Shown in pieces: positions 37,301-51,235 of a stretch of 64,000 nucleotides of DNA. The notes under the pieces are model-generated. The model searched no databases and had not been told where the DNA came from. It was given only the letters and a program-made list of their open reading frames with translations. Source of the stretch: Hydractinia symbiolongicarpus. Lineage: Eukaryota; Cnidaria; Hydrozoa; Anthoathecata; Hydractiniidae. Positions within the stretch are counted from its first letter, which is position 1. Every line of letters starts with the position of its first letter. Position numbers and translations under genes: made by a program. The stretch is from positions 30,445,001-30,509,000 of the forward strand of contig NC_079885.1 of assembly GCF_029227915.1 (NCBI RefSeq), read 5' to 3'.

Positions 37301-40300
37301 TGTTTTCATTTTTGATGGGACGCTGAATAAAAGAAGTTTAATCGCTGGCAAACGAAAACCGGCGATTTCCCTTAAATCCCGGACTCGGCCCGTATAGTCA
37401 AAAGTATACAAAAAAGTACCCAGGGAGTAAACTCATTTCCCGAACGATTTTTTAAATCATTTTTTCACCACTAAAACGCATGAGACTTGTAGTTTTCAAA
37501 AATGTTTTCATTTTTGATGGGACGCTGAATAAAAGACGTTTAATCGCTGGCAAACGAAAACCCGCGATTTCCCGTAAATCCCGGACTCGGCCCGTATAAT
37601 CAAAAGTAAACAAAGAAAGTACCCAGGGAGTAAACTCATTTCCCAAACGATTTTTTACATTATTTTTTCACCACTAAAACGCATGAGACTTGTAGTTTTC
37701 AAAAATGTTTTTATTTTTGATGGGACGCTGAATAAAAGAAGTTTAATCGCTGGCAAACGAAAACCCGCGATTTCCCGTAAATCTCGAACTCGGCCCGTAT
37801 AGTCAAAAGTATACAAAGAAAGTACCCAGGGAGTAAACTCATGTCCCTAACGAGTTTTTAAATCATTTTTTCACCACTAAAACGCATGAGACTTGTAGTT
37901 TTCAAAAATGTTTTCATTTTTGATGGGACGCTGAATAAAAGACGTTTAATCGCTGGCAAACGAAAACGCGCGATTTCCCGTAAATCCCGGACTCGGCCCG
38001 TATAGTCAAAAGTAAACAAAGAAAGTACCCAGGGAGTAAACTCATTTCCCAAACAATTTTTTACATTATTTTTTCACCACTAAAACGCATGAGACTTGTA
38101 GTTTTCAAAAATGTTTTCATTTTTGATGGGACGCTGAATAAAAGACGTTTAATCGCTGGCAAACGAAAACCCGCGATTTCCCGTAAATCCGGGACTCGGC
38201 CCGTATAATTAAAAGTAAACAAAGAAAGTACCCAGGGAGTAAACTCATTTCCCAAACGATTTTTTACATTATTTTTTCACCACTAAAACGCATGAGACTT
38301 GTAGTTTTCAAAAATGTTTTCATTTTTGATGGGACGCTGAATAAAAGAAGTTTAATCGCTGGCAAACGAAAACCCGCGATTTCCCGTAAATCTCGAACTC
38401 GGCCCGTATAGTCAAAAGTATACAAAGAAAGTACCCAGGGAGTAAACTCATGTCCCTAACGATTTTTTAAATCATTTTTTCACCACTAAAACGCATGAGA
38501 CTTGTAGTTTTCAAAAATGTTTTCATTTTTGATGGGACGCTGAATAAAAGACGTTTAATCGCTGGCAAACGAAAACGCGCGATTTCCCGTAAATCCCGGA
38601 CTCGGCCCGTATAATCGAAAGTGAACAAAGAAAGTACCCAGGGAGTAAACTCATTTCCCAAACGATTTTTTAAATTATTTTTTCACCACTAAAACGCATG
38701 AGACTTGTAGTTTTCAAAAATGTTTTCATTTTTGATGAGACGCTTAATGAAAGAGGTTTAATCGCCGGCAAACCAAAACCCGCGATTTCCCGTAAATCCC
38801 CGGCTTGGTCCGTATAGTCGAATGTATACAAAGAAAGTACCCAGGGAGTAACTTATTTCCCGAACGATTTTTTAAATTATTTTTTCACCACTAAAACGCA
38901 TGAGACTTGTAGTTTTCAAAAATGTTTTCATTTTTGATGGGACGGTGAATAAAAGACGTTTAATCGCTGGCAAATGAAAACCCGCGATTTCCCGTAAATC
39001 CCGGACTCGGCCCGTATAATCAAAAGTAAACAAAGAAAGTACCCAGGGAGTAAACTCATTTCCCAAACGATTTTTTACATTATATTTTCACCACTAAAAC
39101 GCATGAGACTTGTAGTTTTCAAAAATGTTTTCATTTTTGATGAGACGCTTAATGAAAGAGGTTTAATCGCCGGCAAACCAAAACCCGCGATTTCCCGTAA
39201 ATCCCCGGCTTGGCCCGTATAGTCGAATGTATACAAAGAAAGTACCCAGGGAGTAACTTATTTCCCGAACGATTTTTTAAATTATTTTTTCACCACTAAA
39301 ACGCATGAGACTTGTAGTTTTCAAAAATGTTTTCATTTTTGATGGGACGGTGAATAAAAGACGTTTAATCGCTGGCAAACGAAAACCCGCGATTTCCCGT
39401 AAATCCCGGACTCGGCCCGTATAATCAAAAGTAAACAAAGAAAGTACCCAGGGAGTAAACTCATTTCCCAAACGATTTTTTACATTATATTTTCACCACT
39501 AAAACGCATGAGACTTGTAGTTTTCAAAAATGTTTTCATTTTTGATGAGACGCCTAATGAAAGAGGTTTAATCGCCGGCAAACGAAAACCCGCGATTTCC
39601 CATAAATCCCGGGCTTGGCCCGTATAGTCGAATGTATACAAAGAAAGTACCCTGTGAGTAAACTCATTTCCAGAACGATTTTTTAAATTATTTTTTCACC
39701 ACTAAAACGCATAAGACTTGTAGTTTTCAAAAATGTTTTCATTTTTGATGAGACGCTGAATAAAAGAAGTTTAATCGCCGGCAAAGGAAAACCCGCGATT
39801 TCCCGTGAATCCCGGACTCGGCCCGAATAGTCAATTGTATACAAAAAAAGTACCCAGGGAGTAAACTCATTTCTCGAACGATTTTTTAAATTATTTTTTC
39901 ACCACTAAAACGCATGAGACTTGTAGTTTTCAAAAATGTTTTCATTTTTGATGGGACGCTGAATAAAAGAAGTTTAATCGCTGGCAAACGAAAACCCGCG
40001 ATTTCCCGTAAATCTCGGACTCGGCCCGTATAGTCAAAAGTATACAAAGAAAGTACCCAGGGAGTAAACTCATGTCCCTAACGATTTTTTAAATCATTTT
40101 TTCACCATAAAACGCATGAGACTTGTAGTTTTCAAAAATGTTTTCATTTTTGATGGGACGCTGAATAAAAGACGTTTAATCGCTGGCAAACGAAAACGCG
40201 CGATTTCCCGTAAATCCCGGACTCGGCCCGTATAGTCAAAAGTAAACAAAGAAAGTACCCAGGAAGTAAACTCATTTCCCAAACGATTTTTTACATTATT

Positions 40301-43300
40301 TTTTCACCACTAAAACGCATGAGACTTGTAGTTTTCAAAAATGTTTTCATTTTTGATGGGACGCTGAATAAAAGAAGTTTAATCGCTGGCAAACGAAAAC
40401 CCGCGATTGCCCGTGAATCCCGGACTCGGCCCGAATAGTCAAATGTATACAAAAAAAGTACCCAGGGAGTAAACTCATTTCTCGAACGACTTTTTAAATT
40501 ATTTTTTCACCACTAAAACGCATGAGACTTGTAGTTTTCAAAAATGTTTTCATTTTTGATGGGACGCTGAATAAAAGACGTTTAATCGCTGGCAAACGTA
40601 AACCCGCGATTTCCCGTAAATCCGGGACTCGGCCCGTATAATCAAAAGTAAACAAAGAAAGTACCCAGGGAGTAAACTCATTTCCCAAACGATCTTTTAC
40701 ATTATTTTTTCACCACTAAAACGCATGAGACTTGTAGTTTTCAAAAATGTTTTCATTTTTGATGGGACGCTGAATAAAAGAAGTTTAATCGCTGGCAAAC
40801 GAAAACCCGCGATTTCCCGTAAATCTCGAACTCGGCCCGTATAGTCAAAAGTATACAAAGAAAGTACCCAGGGAGTAAACTCATGTCCCTAACGATTTTT
40901 TAAATCATTTTTTCACCACTAAAACGCATGAGACTTGTAGTTTTCAAAAATGTTTTCATTTTTGATGGGACGCTGAATAAAAGACGTTTAATCGCTGGCA
41001 AACGAAAACGCGCGATTTCCCGTAAATCCCGGACTCGGCCCGTATAGTCAAAAGTAAACAAAGAAAGTACCCAGGGAGTAAACTCATTTCCCAAACGATT
41101 TTTTACATTATTTTTTCACCACTAAAACGCATGAGACTTGTAGTTTTCAAAAATGTTTTCATTTTTGATGAGACGCTTAATGAAAAAGGTTTAATCGCCG
41201 GCAAACCAAAACCCGCGATTTCCCGTAAATCCCCGACTTGGCCCGTATAGTCAAAAGTATACAAAGAAAGTACCCAGGGAGTAAACTCATTTCCCGAACG
41301 ATTTTTTAAATTATTTTTTCACCACTAAAACGCATGAGACTTGTAGTTTTCAAAAATGTTTTCATTTTTGATGAGACGCTTAATGAAAGAGGTTTAATCG
41401 CCGGCAAACCAAAACCCGCGATTTCCCGTAAATCCCCGGCTTGGCCCGTATAGTCGAATGTATACAAAGAAAGTACCCAGGGAGTAACTTATTTCCCGAA
41501 CGATTTTTTAAATTATTTTTTCACCACTAAAACGCATGAGACTTGTAGTTTTCAAAAATGTTTTCATTTTTGATGGGACGGTGAATAAAAGACGTTTAAT
41601 CGCTGACAAACGAAAACCCGCGATTTCCCGTAAATCCCGGACTCGGCCCGTATAATCAAAAGTAAACAAAGAAAGTACCCAGGGAGTAAACTCATTTCTC
41701 AAACGATTTTTTACATTATATTTTCACCACTAAAACGCATGAGACTTGTAGTTTTCAAAAATGTTTTCATTTTTGATGAGACGCTTAATGAAAGAGGTTT
41801 AATCGCCGGCAAACCAAAACCCGCGATTTCCCGTAAATCCCCGGCTTGGCCCGTATAGTCGAATGTATACAAAGAAAGTACCCAGGGAGTAACTTATTTC
41901 CCGAACGATTTTTTAAATTATTTTTTCACCACTAAAACGCATGAGACTTGTAGTTTTCAAAAATGTTTTCATTTTTGATGGGACGGTGAATAAAAGACGT
42001 TTAATCGCTGGCAAACGAAAACCCGCGATTTCCCGTAAATCCCGGACTCGGCCCGTATAATCAAAAGTAAACAAAGAAAGTACCCAGGGAGTAAACTCAT
42101 TTCCCAAACGATTTTTTACATTATATTTTCACCACTAAAACGCATGAGACTTGTAGTTTTCAAAAATGTTTTCATTTTTGATGGGACGCTGAATAAAAGA
42201 AGTTTAATCGCTGGCAAACGAAAACCCGCGATTTCACGTAAATCCCGGACTCGGCCCGTATAGTCAAAAGTATACAAAGAAAGTACCCAGGGAGTAAACT
42301 TATTTCCCGAACGATTTTTTAAATTATTTTTTCACCACTAAAACGCATGAGACTTGTAGTTTTCAAAAATGTTTTCATTTTTGATGAGACGCTTAATGAA
42401 AGAGGTTTAATCGCCGGCAAACCAAAACCCGCGATTTCCCGTAAATCCCCGGCTTGACCCGTATAGTCGAATGTATACAAAGAAAGTACCCAGGGAGTAA
42501 CTTATTTCCCGAACGATTTTTTAAATTATTTTTTCACCACTAAAACGCATGAGACTTGTAGGTTTCAAAAATGTTTTCATTTTTTGATGAGACGCCTAAT
42601 GAAAGAGGTTTAATCGCCAGCAAACTAAAACCCGCGATTTCCCGTAAATCCCGGGCTTGGCCCGTATAGTCGAATGTATACAAAGAAAGTACCCTGTGAG
42701 TAAACTCATTTCCAGAACGATTTTTTAAATTATTTTTTCACCACTAAAACGCATGAGACTTGTAGTTTTCAAAAATGTTTTCATTTTTGATGAGACGCTG
42801 AATAAAAGAAGTTTAATCGCCGGCAAACGAAAACCCGCGATTTCCCGTGAATCCCGGACTCGGCCCGAATAGTCAAATGTATACAAAAAAAGTACCCAGG
42901 GAGTAAACTCATTTCTCGAACGATTTTTTAAATTATTTTTTCACCACTAAAACGCATGAAACTTGTAGTTTTCAAAAATGTTTCATTTTTGATGAGACGC
43001 CTAATGAAAGAGGTTTAATCGCCGGCAAACGAAAATCCGCGATTTCCCATAAATCCCGGGCTTGGCCCGTATAGTCGAATGTATACAAAAAAAGTACCCT
43101 GTGAGTAAACTCATTTCCAGAACGATTTTTTAAATTATTTTTTCACCACTAAAACGCATAAGACTTGTAGTTTTCAAAAATGTTTTTATTTTTGATGAGA
43201 CGCTGAATAAAAGAAGTTTAATCGCCGGCAAACGAAAACCCGCGATTTCCCGTGAATCCCGGACTCGGCCCGAATAGTCAAATGTATACAAAAAAAGTAC

Positions 43301-43939
43301 CCAGGGAGTAAACTCATTTCTCGAACGATTTTTTAAATTATTTTTTCACCACTAAAACGCATGAGACTTGTAGTTTTCAAAAATGTTTTCATTTTTGATG
43401 GGACGCTGAATAAAAGACGTTTAATCGCTGGCAAACGAAAACCCGCGATTTCCCGTAAATCCAGGACTCGGCCCGTATAATCAAAAGTAAACAAAGAAAG
43501 TACCCAGGGAGTAAACCCATTTCCCAAACGATTTTTTACATTATTTTTTCACCACTAAAACGCATGAGACTTGTAGTTTTCAAAAATGTTTTCATTTTTG
43601 ATGGGACGCTGAATAAAAGAAGTTTAATCGCTGGCAAACGAAAACCCGCGATTTCCCGTAAATCTCGGACTCGGCCCGTATAGTCAAAAGTATACAAAAA
43701 AAGTACCCAGGGAGTAAACTCATGTCCCTAACGATTTTTTAAATCATTTTTTCACCACTAAAACGCATGAGACTTGTAGTTTTCAAAAATGTTTTCATTT
43801 TTGATGGGACGCTGTATAAAAGACGTTTAATCGCTGGCAAACGAAAACGCGCGATTTCCCGTAAATCCCGGACTCGGCCCGTATAGTCAAAAGTAAACAA
43901 AGAAAGTACCCAGGGAGTAAACTCATTTCCCAAACGATT

Positions 43940-44345
43940 TTTTACATTATTTTTTCACCACTAAAACGCATGAGACTTGTAGTTTTCAAAAATGTTTTCA
44001 TTTTTGATGGGACGCTGAATAAAAGAAGTTTAATCGCTGGCAAACGAAAACCCGCGATTTCCCGTAAATTTCGGACTCGGCCCGTATAGTCAAAAGTATA
44101 CAAAGAAAGTACCCAGGGAGTAAACTCATGTCCCTAACGATTTTTTAAATCATTTTTTCACCACTAAAACGCATGAGACTTGTAGTTTTCAAAAATGTTT
44201 TCATTTTTGATGGGACGCTGAATAAAAGACGTTTAATCGCTGGCAAACGAAAACGCGCGATTTCCCGTAAATCCCGGACTCGGCCCGTATAGTCAAAAGT
44301 AAACAAAGAAAGTACCCAGGGAGTAAACTCATTTCCCAAACGATT
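43940..44345. repeat. Extra A-A'' pair in duplication copy 2
   Basis: Copy 2 has two successive A-A'' pairs (A'' at 43739 and 44145, 406 bp apart) where copy 1 has one (30559). The shift increases by 406 bp. The first A'' carries CTGTATAAAAG and the second does not, and the second A carries AAATTTCGGACTCGG. Confidence 0.75.
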
Positions 44346-47300
44346 TTTTACATTATTTTTTCACCACTAAAACGCATGAGACTTGTAGTTTTCAAAAATG
44401 TTTTCATTTTTGATGAGACGCTTAATGAAAGAGGTTTAATCGCCGGCAAACCAAAACCCGCGATTTCCCGTAAATCCCCGGCTTGGCCCGTATAGTCAAA
44501 AGTATACAAAGAAAGTACCCAGGGAGTAAACTCATTTCCCGAACGATTTTTTAAATTATTTTTTCACCACTAAAACGCATGAGACTTGTAGTTTTCAAAA
44601 ATGTTTTCATTTTTGATGAGACGCTTAATGAAAGAGGTTTAATCGCCGGCAAACCAAAACCCGCGATTTCCCGTAAATCCCCGGCTTGGCCCGTATAGTC
44701 GAATGTATACAAAGAAAGTACCCAGGGAGTAACTTATTTCCCGAACGATTTTTTAAATTACTTTTTCACCACTAAAACGCATGAGACTTGTAGTTTTCAA
44801 AAATAATTTCAGTTTTGATGGGACGCTGAATAAAAGACGTTTAATCGCTGGCAAACGAAAACCCGCGATTTCCCGTAAATCCCGGACTCGGCCCGTATAA
44901 TCAAAAGTAAACAAAGAAAGTACCCAGGGAGTAAACTCATTTCCCAAACGATTTTTTACATTATATTTTCTTCACTAAAACGCATGAGACTTGTAGTTTT
45001 CAAAAATGTTTTCATTTTTGATGGGACGCTGAATTAAAGAAGTTTAATCGCTGGCAAACAAAAACCCGCGATTTCCCGTAAATCTCGGACTCGGCCCGTA
45101 TAGTCAAAAGTATACAAAGAAAGTACCCAGGGAGTAAACTCATGTCCCTAACGATTTTTTAAATCATTTTTTCACCACTAAATCGCATGAGACTTGTAGT
45201 TTTCAAAAATGTTTTCATTTTTGATGGGACGCTGAATAAAAGACGTTTAATCGCTGGCAAACGAAAACGCGCGATTTCCCGTAAATCCCGGACTCGGCCC
45301 GTATAGTCAAAAGTAAAAAAAGAAAGTACCCAGGGAGTAAACTCATTTCCCAAACGATTTTTTACATTATTTTTTCACCACTAAAACGCATGAGACTTGT
45401 AGTTTTCAAAAATGTTTTCATTTTTGATGAGACGCTTAATGAAAGAGGTTTAATCGCCGGCAAACCAAAACCCGCGATTTCCCGTAAATCCCCAGCTTGG
45501 CCCGTATAGTCGAATGTATACAAAGAAAGTACCCAGGGAGTAACTCATTTCCCGAACGATTTTTTAAATTATTTTTTCACCACTAAAACGCATGAGACTT
45601 GTAGTTTTCAAAAATGTTTTCATTTTTGATGGGACGGTGAATAAAAGACGTTTAATCGCTGGCAAACGAAAACCCGCGATTTCCCGTAAATCCCGGACTC
45701 GGCCCGTATAATCAAAAGTAAACAAAGAAAGTACCCAGGGAGTAAACTCATTTCCCAAACGATTTTTTACATTGTATTTTCACCACTAAAACGCATGAGA
45801 CTTGTAGTTTTCAAATATGTTTTCATTTTTGATGAGACGCTTAATGAAAGAGGTTTAATCGCCGGCAAACCAAAACCCGCGATTTCCCGTAAATCCCCGG
45901 CTTGGCCCGTACAGTCGAATGTATACAAAGAAAGTACCCAGGGAGTATTTTATTTCCCGAACGATTTTTTAAATTATTTTTTCACCACAAAAACGCATGA
46001 GACTTGTAGTTTTCAAAAATGTTTTCATTTTTGATGGGACGGTGAATAAAAGACGTTTAATCGCTGGCAAACGAAAACCCGCGATTTCCCGTAAATCCCG
46101 GACTCGGCCCGTATAATCAAAAGTAAACAAAGAAAGTACCCAGGGAGTAAACTCATTTCCCAAACGATTTTTTACATTATATTTTCACCACTAAAACGCA
46201 TGAGACTTGTAGTTTTCAAAAATGTTTTCATTTTTGATGGGACGCTGAATAAAAGAAGTTTAATCGCTGGCAAACGAAAACCCGCGATTTCCCGTAAATC
46301 CCGGACTCGGCCCGTATAGTCAAAAGTATACAAAGAAAGTACCCAGGGAGTAAACTTATTTCCCGAACGATTTTTTAAATTATTTTTTCACCACTAAAAC
46401 GCATGAGACTTGTAGTTTTCAAAAATGTTTTCATTTTTGATGAGACGCTTAATGAAAGAGGTTTAATCGCCGGCAAACCAAAACCCGCGATTTCCCGTAA
46501 ATCCCCGGCTTGGCCCGTATAGTCGAATGTATACAAAGAAAGTAACCTGTGAGTAAACTCATTTCCAGAACGATTTTTTAAATTATTTTTTCACCACTAA
46601 AACGCATAAGACTTGTAGTTTTCAAAAATATTTTCATTTTTGATGGGACGCTGAATAAAAGCAGTTTAATCGCTGGCAAACTAAAACCCGCGATTTCCCT
46701 TAAATCCCGGACTCGGCCCGTATAGTCAAAAGTATACAAAGAAAGTACCCAGGGAGTAAACTCATTTCCCGAACGATTTTTTAAATTATTTTTTCACCAC
46801 TAAAACGCATGAGACTTGTAGTTTTCAAAAATGTTTTCATTTTTGATGAGACGCTGAATAAAAGAAGTTTAATCGCCGGCAAACGAAAACCCGCGATTTC
46901 CCGTGAATCCCGGACTCGGCCTGAATAGTCAAATGTATACAAAAAAAGTACCCAGGGAGTAAACTCATTTCTCGAACGATTTTTTAAATTATTTTTTCAC
47001 CACTAAAACGCATGAGACTTGTAGTTTTCAAAAATGTGTTCATTTTTGATGGGACGCTGAATAAAAGAAGTTTAATCTCTGGCAAACGAAAACCCGCGAT
47101 TTCCCTTAAATCCCGGACTCGGCCCGTATAGTCAAAAGTATACAAAGAAAGTACCCAGGGAGTAAACTCATTTCCCGAACGATTTTTTAAATTATTTTTT
47201 CACCACTAAAACGCATGAGACTTGTAGTTTTCAAAAATGTTTTCATTTTTGATGGGACGCTGAATAAAAGACGTTTAATCGCTGGCAAACGAAAACCCGC

Positions 47301-48199
47301 GATTTCCCGTAAATCCCGGACTCGGCCCGTATAATCAAAAGTAAACAAAGAAAGTACCCAGGGAGTAAACTCATTTCCCAAATGATTTTTTACATTATTT
47401 TTTCACCACTAAAACGCATGAGACTTGTAGTTTTCAAAAATGTTTTCATTTTTGATGGGACGCTGAATAAAAGAAGTTTAATCGCTGGCAAACGAAAACC
47501 CGCGATTTCCCGTAAATCTCGGACTCGGCCCGTATAGTCAAAAGTATACAAAGAAAGTACCCAGGGAGTAAACTCATGTCCCTAACGATTTTTTAAATCA
47601 TTTTTTCACCACTAAAACGCATGAGACTTGTAGTTTTCAAAAATGTTTTCATTTTTGATGGGACGCTGAATAAAAGACGTTTAATCGCTGGCAAACGAAA
47701 ACGCGCGATTTCCCGTAAATCCCGGACTCGGCCCGTATAGTCAAAAGTAAACAAAGAAAGTACCCAGGGAGTAAACTCATTTCCCAAACGATTTTTTACA
47801 TTATTTTTTCACCACTAAAACGCATGAGACTTGTAGTTTTCAAAAATGTTTTCATTTTTGATGAGACGCTTAATGAAAGAGGTTTAATCGCCGGCAAACC
47901 AAAACCCGCGATTTCCCGTAAATCCCCGGCTTGGCCCGTATAGTCAAAAGTATACAAAGAAAGTACCCAGGGAGTAAACTCATTTCCCGAACGATTTTTT
48001 AAATTATTTTTTCACCACTAAAACGCATGAGACTTGTAGTTTTTAAAAATGTTTTCATTTTTGATGAGACGCTTAATGAAAGAGGTTTAATCGCCGGCAA
48101 ACCAAAACCCGCGATTTCCCGTAAATCCCCGGCTTGGCCCGTATAGTCGAATGTATACAAAGAAAGTACCCAGGGAGTAACTTATTTCCCGAACGATTT

Positions 48200-50632
48200 T
48201 TTAAATTATTTTTTCACCACTAAAACGCATGAGACTTGTAGTTTTCAAAAATGTTTTCATTTTTGATGGGACGGTGAATAAAAGACGTTTAATCGCTGGC
48301 AAACGGAAACCCGCGATTTCCCGTAAATCCCGGACTCGGCCCGTATAATCAAAAGTAAACAAAGAAAGTACCCAGGGAGTAAACTCATTTCCCAAACGAT
48401 TTTTTACATTATATTTTCTTCACTAAAACGCATGAGACTTGTAGTTTTCAAAAATGTTTTCATTTTTGATGGGACGCTGAATAAAGGAAGTTTAATAGCT
48501 GGCAAACAAAAACCCGCGATTTCCCGTAAATCTCGGACTCGGCCCGTATAGTCAAAAGTATACAAAGAAAGTACCCAGGGAGTAAACTCATGTCCCTAAC
48601 GATTTTTTAAATCATTTTTTCACCACTAAATCGCATGAGACTTGTAGTTTTCAAAAATGTTTTCATTTTTGATGGGACGCTGAATAAAAGACGTTTAATC
48701 GCTGGCAAACGAAAACGCGCGATTTCCCGTAAATCCTGGACTCGGCCCGTATAGTCAAAAGTAAACAAAGAAAGTACCCAGGGAGTAAACTCATTTCCCA
48801 AACGATTTTTTACATTATTTTCTCACCACTAAAACGCATGAGACTTGTAGTTTTCAAAAATGTTTTCATTTTTGATGAGACGCTTAATGAAAGAGGTTTA
48901 ATCGCCGGCAAACCAAAACCCGCGATTTCCCGTAAATCCCCAGCTTGGCCCGTATAGTCGAATGTATACAAAGAAAGTACCCAGGGAGTAAATCATTTCC
49001 TGAACGATTTTTTAAATTATTTTTTCACCACTAAAACGCATGAGACTTGTAGGTTTCAAAAATGTTTTCATTTTTGATGAGACGCCTAATGAAAGAGGTT
49101 TAATCGCCGGCAAACGAAAACCCGCGATTTCCCGTAAATCCCGGGCTTGGCCCGTATAGTCGAATGTATACAAAGAAAGTAACCTGTGAGTAAACTCATT
49201 TCCAGAACGATTTTTAAAATTATTTTTTCACCACTAAAACGCATAAGACTTGTAGTTTTCAAAAATGTTTTCATTTTTGATGAGACGCTGAATAAAAGAA
49301 TTTTAATCGCTGGCAAACGAAAACCGGCGATTTCCCTTAAATCCCGGACTCGGCCCGTATAGTCAAAAGTATACAAAAAAGTACCCAGGGAGTAAACTCA
49401 TTTCCCGAACGATTTTTTAAATCATTTTTTCACCACTAAAACGCATGAGACTTGTAGTTTTCAAAAATGTTTTCATTTTTGATGGGACGGTGAATAAAAG
49501 ACGTTTAATCGCTGGCAAACGGAAACCCGCGATTTCCCGTAAATCCCGGACTCGGCCCGTATAATCAAAAGTAAACAAAGAAAGTACCCAGGGAGTAAAC
49601 TCATTTCCCAAACGATTTTTTACATTATATTTTCTTCACTAAAACGCATGAGACTTGTAGTTTTCAAAAATGTTTTCATTTTTGATGGGACGCTGAATAA
49701 AGGAAGTTTAATAGCTGGCAAACAAAAACCCGCGATTTCCCGTAAATCTCGGACTCGGCCCGTATAGTCAAAAGTATACAAAGAAAGTACCCAGGGAGTA
49801 AACTCATGTCCCTAACGATTTTTTAAATCATTTTTTCACCACTAAATCGCATGAGACTTGTAGTTTTCAAAAATGTTTTCATTTTTGATGGGACGCTGAA
49901 TAAAAGACGTTTAATCGCTGGCAAACGAAAACGCGCGATTTCCCGTAAATCCTGGACTCGGCCCGTATAGTCAAAAGTAAACAAAGAAAGTACCCAGGGA
50001 GTAAACTCATTTCCCAAACGATTTTTTACATTATTTTCTCACCACTAAAACGCATGAGACTTGTAGTTTTCAAAAATGTTTTCATTTTTGATGAGACGCT
50101 TAATGAAAGAGGTTTAATCGCCGGCAAACCAAAACCCGCGATTTCCCGTAAATCCCCAGCTTGGCCCGTATAGTCGAATGTATACAAAGAAAGTACCCAG
50201 GGAGTAAATCATTTCCTGAACGATTTTTTAAATTATTTTTTCACCACTAAAACGCATGAGACTTGTAGGTTTCAAAAATGTTTTCATTTTTGATGAGACG
50301 CCTAATGAAAGAGGTTTAATCGCCGGCAAACGAAAACCCGCGATTTCCCGTAAATCCCGGGCTTGGCCCGTATAGTCGAATGTATACAAAGAAAGTAACC
50401 TGTGAGTAAACTCATTTCCAGAACGATTTTTAAAATTATTTTTTCACCACTAAAACGCATAAGACTTGTAGTTTTCAAAAATGTTTTCATTTTTGATGAG
50501 ACGCTGAATAAAAGAATTTTAATCGCTGGCAAACGAAAACCGGCGATTTCCCTTAAATCCCGGACTCGGCCCGTATAGTCAAAAGTATACAAAAAAGTAC
50601 CCAGGGAGTAAACTCATTTCCCGAACGATTTT
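48200..50632. repeat. Apparently identical six-monomer tandem duplication (1,216 bp)
   Basis: Positions 48201-49416 and 49417-50632 have the same order: A'''-like with AACGGAAACC, A with TTCTTCACTA and AATAGCTGG, A'' with AAATCGCATG and AATCCTGGACTCGG, B with CCCCAGCTTGG, C with GTAACCTGTGAG, then a D/A chimera with GAATTTTAATCGCTGG and AACCGGCG. I saw no base difference inside the unit by eye. The chimera has lost one monomer relative to 37.1-37.35 kb. This is probably among the youngest events in the window. Confidence 0.85.
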
Positions 50633-51235
50633 TTAAATCATTTTTTCACCACTAAAACGCATGAGACTTGTAGTTTTCAAAAATGTTTTCATTTTTGATG
50701 GGACGCTGAATAAAAGACGTTTAATCGCTGGCAAACGAAAACCCGCGATTTCCCGTAAATCCCGGACTCGGCCCGTATAATCAAAAGTAAACAAAGAAAG
50801 TACCCAGGGAGTAAACTCATTTCCCAAACGATTTTTTACATTATTTTTTCACCACTAAAACGCATGAGACTTGTAGTTTTCAAAAATGTTTTTATTTTTG
50901 ATGGGACGCTGAATAAAAGAAGTTTAATCGCTGGCAAACGAAAACCCGCGATTTCCCGTAAATCTCGGACTCGGCCCGTATAGTCAAAAGTATACAAAGA
51001 AAGTACCCAGGGAGTAAACTCATGTCCCTAACGATTTTTTAAATCATTTTTTCACCACTAAAACGCATGAGACTTGTAGTTTTTAAAAATGTTTTCATTT
51101 TTGATGGGACGCTGAATAAAAGACGTTTAATCGCTGGCAAACGAAAACGCGCGATTTCCCGTAAATCCCGGACTCGGCCCGTATAGTCAAAAGTAAACAA
51201 AGAAAGTACCCAGGGAGTAAACTCATTTCCCAAAC

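Larger units (their letters stand above)
24061..37646. repeat. 13.6-kb segmental duplication, copy 1
   Basis: This block of about 67 monomers matches the next block in monomer order and in private variants. At a shift of 13,586: GTATAATTAAAAG (24616/38202), AAAATAATTTCAG (near 31215/44801), AAAGTAAAAAAAG (near 31727/45313) and GTATTTTATTTCCC (near 32358/45944). At shifts of 13,179-13,180: CCAGCAAACTAAA (near 29437/42616) and GTAAACCCATTT (30333/43513). Further right the shift is 12,168. The shift changes because whole monomers were gained or lost. Left of 24061 the same class order continues but with more differences. No gene is present. Confidence 0.9.
37647..50827. repeat. 13.2-kb segmental duplication, copy 2
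   Basis: Directly follows copy 1 in the same orientation, so the pair is a tandem duplication. Differences from copy 1 noticed by eye include GAAAGTGAAC near 38620 versus AAAAGTAAAC, CTGTATAAAAG near 43812 versus CTGAATAAAAG, an extra T near 42580, and TTTCCCGT near 42032 versus TTTACTGT near 28853. It lacks blocks of 407 and 1,418 bp found in copy 1, gains 406 bp, and carries an internal 1,216-bp duplication. Reduced similarity to the start of the block continues to about 51235, like a partial third copy. Confidence 0.9.
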
